Assembly: GCA_024233875.1 (NCBI GenBank)
Contig: JACKPB010000022.1
Span: 1-20,072, forward strand
Origin: Leptospiraceae bacterium
GTDB taxonomy: Bacteria; Spirochaetota; Leptospiria; Leptospirales; Leptospiraceae
Direction: 5' to 3'
Length of the DNA stretch: 20,072 nucleotides
Position numbers and translations under genes: made by a program. Shown in pieces: positions 13,516-20,072 of the stretch (position 1 is the first letter of the stretch; each line of letters starts with the position of its first letter). The notes beneath the pieces were generated by a model, which had not been told where the DNA came from, made no database searches, and was given only the letters and a program-made list of their open reading frames with translations.

Positions 13516-16449
13516 ATGAAGCGGAACTTACAAAGACTATTTTTACTTATGCTCCTATTTTCATTTGGATATTGCAATCCAACAGACAAGGACCTCAATC
13601 GTGATTTTTTGGCGAATCTGGGTCTATTCTGGAAACGAACCACTCAGGCGGAAATTTCGGGAACGGCTGTGAAGGGGATAGTCTCAGGGGCGAGGGTTCA
13701 GATCCTTCCTCTGGTAAACAATGCCTGCGACCGAACGGGTGGTACTACTCCTCTGGCGGAAACGACTACGGACGAAAGTGGAAATTACACCGTAAGATAC
13801 GCGAAAACCGGCCAACCCGTTTGTGTTCTCGTTACTCCCGCATCCAATGGAAAAACTTTGATGTATGATGAGACTCAGAAGAAGAATATCTCCTGGAACG
13901 GATCTTCCTTTTACCTGGATTCTATCATAGCTGAACCGTCCGGTCTTACCAGTAAGGGAGCTTTGTCTTCTCCATTTTCCCGTATGGCGAGCCGTGTGTT
14001 TGCCAGGACGATGCAAAAAGCGGATTCAAGTTTTGCAAATGCAGTTGCGTCTTCATCCTCCCAACAGCTTGTATCGATGTTCGGTTTGAACAGAGGATTT
14101 ATCAAAGGGAAATCCTCCACCCGATCCAGAGATCTCAGTAAACCCAACGACATCCATCCGAGACGATTTGGCAAACGTGCAGTTCCTCCCTCTCGGGGTG
14201 GGTTGACGCGAGGAAAGGATACAGGTCCGACTCGGTCTGCGAGTCGAACGACTACTCCAACTTTTGAACAATTGAATTTAGATTTTAGCAAGCCTGACGA
14301 TCCCTATGTAGCGAAGGCAAATATGGTTCTGAGTGGCTTTTCATCCCTGGCGAATAGCTTTGCGACCAATGCTTCGGGTCGTGCGATCTCCAAAGGAGTT
14401 TTGACCCGTGATGAGGCGACTTCGAATGGACTGGAAACCGTGATGAACGGATTTTCTGAGGTAGCGGAGAGTGGTGGAAAGCGCACAACGATCTTAAAAA
14501 ATGTGATCCAACAGGCAACAGGTCGAGCTCCATCGGGAGATTTTTTGAAAAATCCCTTAGAAGCGTCTATGAAAACGGCGATCAAGTCGTATGTCCAAAA
14601 TTCGGGAGGTGGGGATGAGTTCGGAATCACTGCCAATGAGTTGGATAGCTTTATCTCTATGTCAACGATCCCACCGGCTGATCTTTGGGTGGATACATCC
14701 TCTGCTCCCGACTATCTGTACTACGCTGATAATGACAACGAGGGAGCGATGCTCCTGTATACCAATGTATATGAATCCTATTACCCCTGGGTGGAGGGAG
14801 GTCTTCCTACAAGTTATGCGATCGTGAGTGGAAATCTTCCTTCAGGAATGAGTTTGAATCCGACTACGGGAGAGATATCGGGAATTGCAACAACAGTGCC
14901 GGCCAGCAATCCGTCGTCTATTAGTATCCGTGCGACCAATCGTTTTGGAAGCACTCTGACTAATTTTAAGATAAAAGTTCAGAGTTATGTTGCGGGTCAG
15001 GCATTCGGCTTTGTGTATTTCAGTTCCTGTACCCAGAGTTCTTCCTGTACCCTCGAAGTGGGTATCGAAGGAGTAGCGAACTGGAACTATACCATAACCG
15101 GCTTTTCATCGGCAGGCGGAAGCGGTTGGAGTGTAGTCGATCCCATTTTTGGTACGATAAGTGGAACCGGTGGTAGCAGTTCGGGAATCCAAAAGGGAAC
15201 TGTGACCTACACAGATTTGAATACGAAAACGACTGGTAGTGTGAGTGTGGATTATTATGTAGAATCGAATGTGCCAACGATCAATGTATGGGGATCGTAT
15301 TTGGCGGTAGGGATCGATTCGTATGTAGCTTTTGAAATGGAAGGAGTGGGAGAGTACGGAACCTACTCGTTTGTGCCGCAGGATTTTGGAAACGGGATGC
15401 AGATGGATGCTTTCGGATCCATTTTCGGTATCCCAACCGTAGAGGGAGATTGGCAACCAACAATCCAGGTGATCCTAGCCAATGGCTCAACGGTGTCCGC
15501 ACAGTTTAGTAAAAAATTGAAGATCGGAGCCGCCGGAACGATTCCCGAAATCGCGCTTGGAGGGGATTACCTTTTTTATACCGGCTCCTGTATCGAGTTG
15601 GATTCAGGTTGCAGTCTTACAATCGATTCTACATTAACAGAGTTCCCGAATGGACTTACAGCGGCAGATTTTACTTATGAGGATACATATGAAGAATTGT
15701 ACGCTTATGGTTTAAATATTGATTCGGCAACAGGCGAGATCTCAGGAACCCCGACGAGTTCATCTGTCTATGCAACTATCACACTAACCGATGGAGATGG
15801 CATTGGATATGAATTCATCGCGGAATTAATCATAGTTCCTGCGGGTGGTGTTGAACCGCCATCTTGTCCATCTCTAGTTCGGAATTGGGGAACGTTTACA
15901 GACTGTTCGGATGGAACTGTAACTCTGGATGTGAACGCTGGAACTTTTGGAGGGGAGTCCTATTCCACACAGACTCTGACATGGATGAAATGCGCTCATG
16001 GACAAACATACGACAGTGGAACGGATACCTGTCTCGGACCACCTACCCAAGTCAAGTATTGTAGTGGGGCAGATGAGACGTGCAATAATGGGCTTTCAAA
16101 ACTATTGGATGGAACAGGTACGAGTGAAGCCTATACAGCCTGTAATAGTTTAAATGCAGGAGCCGGAACTTATGGTTGGACAGATTGGCGGGTTCCTACG
16201 CATCAGGAACTGAAACTATTGATTGAATGCGATGATCCTACTGAAATGCCGAATACCCAAATGACATGTACTGGATATACTAACTCACCGACAATCAATA
16301 GTTTCTTTCCCGGTAATACTGACAACGCTTACTGGTCGTCGTCCACCTATACCTTTGATACTACCACTGCATGGTATATCTATTTCTATAATGGCCTTAA
16401 GCAATGGTCCGGGAAGACAAATCCCTATTACCTCCGTTGTGTTCGCTGA
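13516..16449 (+). CDS. Large Ig-like/DUF1566 lipoprotein (977 aa)
   Basis: Signal peptide with lipobox FGYC (C20). Residues about 45-120 resemble a carboxypeptidase-regulatory-like β-sandwich (GTAVKGIVSGARVQI … DESGNYTVRY). About 140-400 is a low-complexity Ser/Arg-rich and helical stretch without known domains. Around 415-495 and 690-780 are putative Ig-like (He_PIG-type) segments with GLPTSYAIVSGNLPSGMSLN, PTTGEISG and SATGEISGTP. About 783-977 is a DUF1566/Lcl domain (RNWGTFTDC, MKCAHGQTY, DWRVPTHQELKLL, YWSSSTY, LRCVR). GAGGA lies 5 bases before the ATG. The last segment and the bases after the stop share exact DNA blocks with the shorter genes at 6548 and 8664. Likely a long surface-exposed binding protein carrying the DUF1566 domain at its tip; the ligand is unknown. 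Confidence 0.88.
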   Translation: MKRNLQRLFLLMLLFSFGYCNPTDKDLNRDFLANLGLFWKRTTQAEISGTAVKGIVSGARVQILPLVNNACDRTGGTTPLAETTTDESGNYTVRYAKTGQPVCVLVTPASNGKTLMYDETQKKNISWNGSSFYLDSIIAEPSGLTSKGALSSPFSRMASRVFARTMQKADSSFANAVASSSSQQLVSMFGLNRGFIKGKSSTRSRDLSKPNDIHPRRFGKRAVPPSRGGLTRGKDTGPTRSASRTTTPTFEQLNLDFSKPDDPYVAKANMVLSGFSSLANSFATNASGRAISKGVLTRDEATSNGLETVMNGFSEVAESGGKRTTILKNVIQQATGRAPSGDFLKNPLEASMKTAIKSYVQNSGGGDEFGITANELDSFISMSTIPPADLWVDTSSAPDYLYYADNDNEGAMLLYTNVYESYYPWVEGGLPTSYAIVSGNLPSGMSLNPTTGEISGIATTVPASNPSSISIRATNRFGSTLTNFKIKVQSYVAGQAFGFVYFSSCTQSSSCTLEVGIEGVANWNYTITGFSSAGGSGWSVVDPIFGTISGTGGSSSGIQKGTVTYTDLNTKTTGSVSVDYYVESNVPTINVWGSYLAVGIDSYVAFEMEGVGEYGTYSFVPQDFGNGMQMDAFGSIFGIPTVEGDWQPTIQVILANGSTVSAQFSKKLKIGAAGTIPEIALGGDYLFYTGSCIELDSGCSLTIDSTLTEFPNGLTAADFTYEDTYEELYAYGLNIDSATGEISGTPTSSSVYATITLTDGDGIGYEFIAELIIVPAGGVEPPSCPSLVRNWGTFTDCSDGTVTLDVNAGTFGGESYSTQTLTWMKCAHGQTYDSGTDTCLGPPTQVKYCSGADETCNNGLSKLLDGTGTSEAYTACNSLNAGAGTYGWTDWRVPTHQELKLLIECDDPTEMPNTQMTCTGYTNSPTINSFFPGNTDNAYWSSSTYTFDTTTAWYIYFYNGLKQWSGKTNPYYLRCVR

Positions 16450-16466
16450 CCATAGTGGGTCATTGG
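16329..16466 (+). other. Variable C-terminal cassette of the 13516 lipoprotein
   Basis: Starts with TTACTGGTCGTCGTC (16329-16343) and ends with GGGTCATTGG (16457-16466), 7 bases after the stop. Both blocks are identical to those of the much shorter lipoproteins at 6548 and 8664, although the rest of the genes is only distantly related. Confidence 0.45.
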
Positions 16467-16482
16467 ATCATTTGGTGATTTC

Positions 16483-16507
16483 CTCCCCTGTCATTCAGGC
16501 AGGGGAG
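16483..16507 (+). terminator. Intrinsic terminator-like hairpin
   Basis: CTCCCCTG (16483-16490), 9-base loop, then CAGGGGAG (16500-16507), followed by TTT. A strong GC-rich 8-bp stem 34 bp after the stop of the 977-residue lipoprotein; the T-run is short. Confidence 0.6.
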
Positions 16508-16578
16508 TTTGGTAAAGCAGGGAAGCTGTCCTGGTGAGGTGAACTCGAACCATGGTTTTAGAGAAAGGCTTTTCTGAT

Positions 16579-16611
16579 CTAGCACCAATTCGAGTGGCCT
16601 CAGGGTGACAA
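16579..16611 (+). repeat. Dispersed REP-like repeat
   Basis: TAGCACCAATTCGAGTGGCC followed by TCAGGGTGACAA. It is followed directly by a second element shared with the 19901 copy. Confidence 0.8.
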
Positions 16612-16613
16612 CT

Positions 16614-16673
16614 CCTTTCCAAAAAAAATTTATAAATCTATCATTTTTTTTCCTCCATTTGTAGAACCCTTAT
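16614..16673 (+). repeat. Leader-like repeat, copy 1
   Basis: CCTTTCCAAAAAAAATTTAT … TCTATCATTTTTTTT … GAACCCTTAT matches 19939-20015 with some length variation in the T/C tract. Both copies follow a REP-like repeat. The second copy leads into a start codon; this one leads into no gene. Confidence 0.75.
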
Positions 16674-16711
16674 ATACCAGTTCTCATAATTAATTGCGTT
16701 TTCCCTAGTAA

Positions 16712-16767
16712 GGTATGTAGCCATTTTATAGTTAATTTTTCTGTGAATGCGCAAAAACTTTTGAAAA
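16712..16767 (+). repeat. 56-bp direct repeat, copy 1
   Basis: GGTATGTAGCCATTTTATAG … GAATGCGCAAAAACTTTTGA matches 18213-18268 with three differences. The two copies are 1501 bp apart and bracket the SH3 lipoprotein gene. In this copy TATAGTTAATTT (16727-16738) also pairs perfectly with AAATTAACTATA (16775-16786). Confidence 0.85.
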
Positions 16768-16861
16768 ATACTATAAATTAACTATATACAAGCTGAAAAA
16801 ATAAGCAGGATATTTTGAGAATTAGCATATGATTTCGCCTAACATAACCTATTTGAAACTT

Positions 16862-17845
16862 CTAGAGTTTTGTACATTTATAGATGCTGGCTGAATTATA
16901 CGGGTAATCTCCTTGAACTGAAACATGATCCGGATCAGATGTATCAAAGGTTGCCGAGAAGGGATAAATTTTGGGTTCTCGATCTTCTGAATTACGACAT
17001 TCATTTTCACAATATTCATAGCCTTTACTATAATTATTTATTTCACATTCCTGATAACATTCTACCCGTTCGTCTGATTTCATTGTTACTTCGATACTGA
17101 CCACATGTGTTCCGACTGATAACCAGGTTCCGGAAACTTGACTAGATCCTTCAGCGTCACCGTTATAATATCTTACATTTCCGGATACATTTCCTAAACT
17201 ATCCAAATACACTCGGAATACATCTGATTCTAACATCCAACTCTTTACATTTTCAGGTTGATTATTCAGCACTATTTCACATTTTTTTGAGTCTTCTTCT
17301 ACTTCTTCAGGAGGATAATCTTCAAGAAATCCATCAAATACAAATCCTTTTTTATTCTTATACACAATCTCCAACCATTCACCTGTTACCGAACCAACTG
17401 TAAATTTTTTATTTGTATTACTAATGACCATGACTTCTTCACGGAATGGTATGAGATCAATTTTTGAGGAAGACTTATCAGGTTTCGATCTGAAAATCAA
17501 TCCATCCTTAGAAGAGACATACTTTAGTGCTATATAAGGAGGATTTTTATCTACATCCTTCCCTAATACATAATATACTTTTCCTTCGATTTCAATCTCA
17601 CTCATTAGGCTATGATTCGATTTACCAATGTAAGAAATAGGTGACCCAAATGGAATCGTTTTAAAGATGGCTTGGTTTTCTTGGGGTTTTAGAAATATTG
17701 GTGCACCTGCTTGGTTAGTAATGTAATAGGTATAGGTAGGATTTTCAAATTTAACCTTTACATCAATTTTATCGGTCTCTGATTTGGACTGTTTGCAGTT
17801 AGTCATGAATAATAAGAAAGCACTGCATAAGAGTATGAATCTCAT
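16862..17845 (-). CDS. SH3-domain lipoprotein (327 aa)
   Basis: Signal peptide with lipobox MTNC (C17). Two SH3-type β segments follow: a degenerate one at about 41-98 (GAPIFLKPQENQ … YYVLG) and a clearer bacterial SH3 at about 112-175 (DGLIFRSKPDKSSSKIDLIP … GEWLEIVYKNKKGFVFDGFL). The rest (about 185-327) is Cys-rich (C189, C263, C267, C279, C283, C324), suggesting disulfides outside the cytoplasm; its fold was not recognised. Bacterial SH3 domains commonly bind cell-wall or surface ligands; the ligand here is unknown. AAAGGA lies a few bases before the ATG at 17845. The gene stands alone in AT-rich DNA and is bracketed by a 56-bp direct repeat. Confidence 0.8.
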   Translation of the reverse strand: MRFILLCSAFLLFMTNCKQSKSETDKIDVKVKFENPTYTYYITNQAGAPIFLKPQENQAIFKTIPFGSPISYIGKSNHSLMSEIEIEGKVYYVLGKDVDKNPPYIALKYVSSKDGLIFRSKPDKSSSKIDLIPFREEVMVISNTNKKFTVGSVTGEWLEIVYKNKKGFVFDGFLEDYPPEEVEEDSKKCEIVLNNQPENVKSWMLESDVFRVYLDSLGNVSGNVRYYNGDAEGSSQVSGTWLSVGTHVVSIEVTMKSDERVECYQECEINNYSKGYEYCENECRNSEDREPKIYPFSATFDTSDPDHVSVQGDYPYNSASIYKCTKL

Positions 17846-18052
17846 ATTTTTTCCTTTAAAAGTATTATTAATTTTTGTTCTTCATAAAATACTTATTGGT
17901 TCGAGTTTTCTTAAAACTTGAAAAACTAAATTAGAAAACAAGTTTTTAAGATATCTTGTTTTAACTTTTCACCATGCCAGGAAGGCAAATTGAAGTATCT
18001 ATATGAATTTGTGTGATCATACTATGCAAAATTTTTTTTTCATATAAAAAAT

Positions 18053-18094
18053 AAAAAAAGATTTAACAATTTCAAAATTGATAAATCTTTTTTT
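18053..18094 (-). terminator. Long AT-rich hairpin, possible minus-strand terminator
   Basis: AAAAAAAGATTTA (18053-18065) pairs perfectly with TAAATCTTTTTTT (18082-18094), with an inner CAATTT/AAATTG stem in the loop. Read on the minus strand it ends in a long T-run, so it could terminate transcripts from the AraC-type gene. It contains almost no GC, which makes it a weak terminator. Confidence 0.4.
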
Positions 18095-18130
18095 CTGAAG
18101 AATTGGAGGTTTTATTGAGAGTTTGACTAA

Positions 18131-18197
18131 CCTCATCCATTCGGATCAGAAATGTGAGGTTGCAGGGAGCCTGCCGGCAGCTTGGGCTATCGCCCAA
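18131..18197. repeat. Cluster of small palindromes
   Basis: CCTCA…TGAGG (18131-18159), GCAGG-GAGC-type pairing with CCTGC (18162-18174), CTGCCGGCAG (18171-18180) and TTGGGC-TATC-GCCCAA (18182-18197) follow one another. This GC-rich island in AT-rich DNA looks like a dispersed intergenic repeat, although no second copy is in the window. Confidence 0.5.
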
Positions 18198-18212
18198 ACC
18201 CATATTTTTTAG

Positions 18213-18268
18213 GGTATGTAGCCATTTTATAGCTAATTTTTCTGTGAATGCGTAAAAACTTCTGAAAA
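18213..18268 (+). repeat. 56-bp direct repeat, copy 2
   Basis: Matches 16712-16767 at 53 of 56 positions by eye. It ends 10 bp before the stop codon of the AraC-type gene. Confidence 0.85.
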
Positions 18269-18278
18269 TGACTAAAAA

Positions 18279-19412
18279 TCAGAGAATAGGTATATTTTTT
18301 CTTAATAGAATTTCATAATTCTCTATCAAACTCATGGTAAATATTTCATTTCCTTTTTTATATTCTTTTAGGTAGTCTCTCGGTGTGATTCCCATATAAT
18401 TTTTAAATGCTCTATCAAAAGCACTACTTGAACTGTATCCCAGATCCATAGCGATAGAAATCATTTTTTCTGAGTCGGTAGCGCTGCGTTTGAGAATTCG
18501 GCAAGCTTCATCTATACGAAAACGGTTGAGCATATCATTAAAACTTTGAAAACCTAATTCCATACTGATAAATTTTCTTAGAATATATTCTTTTGAATCC
18601 AATCTATCTGATAATGATTTGATTGTTAGGCTTTCCTGTTTGTAATATTTTTCGAGGACAAACAAAAGATGAAATTTTTGAAATAATTCAGGACTTTCTA
18701 AATTAGTACTGATTTCCTTTAGGTTAATATTGAAATATTTTTTATTTTCTATAATCGAAAATATACTTATAATTGTGATAATTCCATTTAAGATTGATAG
18801 AAATGCAAAAATATTTTTTTGATAAACCGTATCTAAAAATGTAATTTTGAAAATGAGATGTATGATTAAAGTAATACCGATAAATGAAAAAAACTTTGAT
18901 AAGCTACGAATGGAAGGGTTTTTATTTGCTTCAATAGTTGAATTTGTATATCCCAAGATAAGAAGTGCTAAACTGAAAATCGTAGGGTAGATACTAATTA
19001 TAAATTTTTTCATTTCCCCTTCAAGGATAAATAGATTTTGTCTTCTCACAAAAATTACAATGAGAATAGAAATCGATATTTTTAAAGATAAAATGATTGT
19101 GTGATTAGTTTTGTGTTGAAAATCTTTTTGAAAGATTGATTTAGATAAAATCCAATAGATAAATGATCCGCATGATTGAAGCATAAATGTTAGAAGTAAG
19201 ATGATTTTAAGAGCTATGGATTCTTCTAATTGAAAACTGGGATGATTTTCTGATAAAACCTGAAAAAAGAGACTTCCAATTCCTGAGATGAAAAAAAATG
19301 AAAAGTAAAATTTATTGATGCTACTTTTTAATTCTTTTAGAACAAGAGCTAAACCCATAAGAAATAATCCGAATGCGAAACCATGTGAGATATAAAATAT
19401 TTTATCAATCAT
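18279..19412 (-). CDS. Membrane-anchored AraC-family transcription regulator (377 aa)
   Basis: The N-terminal 225 residues are very hydrophobic with about seven helices (8-27, 35-53, 68-90, 105-122, 138-156, 172-191, 202-222). An AraC/XylS-type DNA-binding domain at about 262-352 has two helix-turn-helix units (SLTIKSLSDRLDSKEYILRK and EKMISIAMDLGYSSSSAFDR) and the family ending FDRAFKNYMGITPRDYLKEY. It probably senses a membrane or extracellular signal and regulates transcription directly from the membrane; the signal and targets are unknown. There is no clear Shine-Dalgarno; the ATG at 19412 gives a complete first helix. Base composition is visibly more AT-rich than in the kinase genes, so separate acquisition is possible. 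Confidence 0.88.
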   Translation of the reverse strand: MIDKIFYISHGFAFGLFLMGLALVLKELKSSINKFYFSFFFISGIGSLFFQVLSENHPSFQLEESIALKIILLLTFMLQSCGSFIYWILSKSIFQKDFQHKTNHTIILSLKISISILIVIFVRRQNLFILEGEMKKFIISIYPTIFSLALLILGYTNSTIEANKNPSIRSLSKFFSFIGITLIIHLIFKITFLDTVYQKNIFAFLSILNGIITIISIFSIIENKKYFNINLKEISTNLESPELFQKFHLLFVLEKYYKQESLTIKSLSDRLDSKEYILRKFISMELGFQSFNDMLNRFRIDEACRILKRSATDSEKMISIAMDLGYSSSSAFDRAFKNYMGITPRDYLKEYKKGNEIFTMSLIENYEILLRKNIPIL

Positions 19413-19508
19413 ACTTTACTAGCGAATATGGGGTGTTCATTCAAACTCATCAGGATCGTTATAGTTTTGATTCTCTAAATGCTAAGTATAGAAGTAAAAG
19501 TCCAACTA

Positions 19509-19885
19509 TTATAAAAAAATACCTGTTCTGTATAGATACGGAACTGCTTTAGAAACGGATTCAAGATATTCCTGGAGAGTCCCCGAATAGTGGAATTGGA
19601 CCTTAATAGTATAAGGTTTGATAGATTCAACGATTCCTATAACTGTCAAAATCGATCCTCTTTTAATCCCAATTGTTCTTTTGTAAGAGTCAGTTTTCGA
19701 AACATATTCTACGAAACTACCTCTTGGTCAGGCATTCCCAAGGTTTATTGTGAGAGGAATGCTTTATTTTTCAATTCGAAAAACATATTCTGAATGTACT
19801 CCTTAACCGGTGTCCAATGTCTAGGTCCACCTGATCCTGATTTTGTCCACCGATTGAAGAATTCCTCGCTAACAGGAATTGTAAA
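19509..19885 (-). pseudogene. Decayed hypothetical gene
   Basis: The minus strand reads FTIPVSEEFFNRWTKSGSGG … FFELKNKAFLSQ, then a stop. A frame shift in PDQEVV/SFVEYVSK is followed by IGIKRGSILTVIGIVES … YLYRTGIFL and TAA at 19509-19511. Together these pieces have protein-like composition and order, broken by at least one stop and one frameshift. No start codon is found before the first piece. The family is not recognised. The gene lies next to a REP-like repeat at 19901. Confidence 0.45.
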
Positions 19886-19900
19886 TCATGATTTTTCTTT

Positions 19901-19934
19901 CTAGCACCCGTTCGAGCACACCTCAGGGTGACAA
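19901..19934 (+). repeat. Dispersed REP-like repeat
   Basis: CTAGCACCCGTTCGAGCACA followed by CCTCAGGGTGACAA; best-preserved CACCC/GGGTG arms together with 13229. The leader-like repeat copy 2 follows directly. Confidence 0.8.
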
Positions 19935-19938
19935 TACG

Positions 19939-20015
19939 CCTTTCCAAAAAAAATTCATAAATCTATCATTTTTTTTCTATTTTATTTTTTTTCCCCCCAT
20001 TTTTGGAACCCTTAT
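19939..20015 (+). repeat. Leader-like repeat, copy 2
   Basis: Homologous to 16614-16673: CCTTTCCAAAAAAAATTCAT … TCTATCATTTTTTTT … GGAACCCTTAT. It ends 15 bp before the start codon at 20031, so here it forms the upstream region of a gene. It is longer because of an extra T/C-rich tract. Confidence 0.75.
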
Positions 20016-20030
20016 CTTCAGGAGACTAAG

Positions 20031-20072
20031 ATGAAAGAATTGATGACAGCCCTAATCGAGGCCAAAGTAGAA
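20031..20072 (+). CDS. Start of an unidentified gene (14 codons, truncated by window edge)
   Basis: ATG at 20031 is preceded by AGGAG (20020-20024) at a usable distance, and opens MKELMTALIEAKVE to the window end without a stop. The helical start with L-x-x-A-L-x-x-A-K is reminiscent of phage ERF-type recombination proteins, but 14 residues are far too few to name it. Confidence 0.5.
   Translation, partial: MKELMTALIEAKVE

Larger units (their letters stand above)
17846..18278. other. 433-bp AT-rich intergenic region
   Basis: This separates the SH3 lipoprotein start from the AraC-type gene's stop. It contains a long AT hairpin (18053-18094), a cluster of GC-rich hairpins (18131-18197) and the second copy of the 56-bp direct repeat. 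No coding frame is convincing. Confidence 0.6.

Noticed and set aside
13684..15502. Several 70-126-codon antisense frames within the large lipoprotein gene
   Set aside because: Low stop density is a by-product of the opposite coding strand; none has a ribosome-binding site or recognisable domain.
19590..19793. 67-codon plus-strand frame
   Set aside because: It is antisense to the decayed minus-strand gene, starts with GTG without a ribosome-binding site and has no family features.

Overview
This window looks like chromosomal DNA from a spirochete of the Leptospira group. That is inferred from protein style, since no rRNA or tRNA is present. Signs are moderately AT-rich DNA, many lipoproteins with relaxed spirochetal lipoboxes, 7TM-type membrane histidine kinases, a 7TM AraC-type regulator, an SH3 lipoprotein, Rpn-type PD-(D/E)XK nucleases, and scattered short palindromic repeats. 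No CRISPR array, tRNA, rRNA or complete insertion sequence was found.

Layout, left to right. The window opens inside an Rpn-family nuclease gene (minus strand, C-terminus off the edge), followed by about 0.8 kb of non-coding DNA rich in palindromes and direct repeats. Next come a DUF1566/Lcl-type lipoprotein (minus), a NarL/LuxR-type response regulator (plus) and a lipoprotein-like 7TMR-DISM histidine kinase (minus) whose stop codon overlaps that of the regulator, and then a small four-helix membrane protein. In the centre are two nearly identical DUF1566 lipoprotein genes (plus), a tandem duplication with a full-length Rpn gene (minus) between the copies. A second histidine kinase (plus) and its convergent response regulator (minus) follow, so the two kinase/regulator pairs are mirror images around the duplicated lipoproteins. 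A 977-residue lipoprotein with Ig-like segments and a C-terminal DUF1566 domain comes next, then an SH3-type lipoprotein, a membrane-anchored AraC regulator, a decayed gene, and the first 14 codons of a new gene at the right edge. The DNA from about 16.6 kb onward is visibly more AT-rich than the left part.

How the parts may work together (inference): the two kinases share one unusual design, namely a lipidated periplasmic sensor domain, a 7TM segment, a HisKA/HATPase core and a receiver-like C-terminus without the phosphoacceptor Asp. Each is paired with a NarL-type regulator and lies near DUF1566 lipoprotein genes. Three of those genes share a 12-bp palindrome; it lies 60-61 bp before the start codon in both sequence contexts, making it a candidate operator. 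The most interesting signal is in the DUF1566 C-termini. Three genes share exact DNA blocks before and after a roughly 100-bp segment in which most codons differ in bases 1 and 2 but keep base 3. This resembles the variable region of a diversity-generating retroelement target or strong diversifying selection. No reverse transcriptase or template repeat lies in the window, so the retroelement idea is only a hypothesis.
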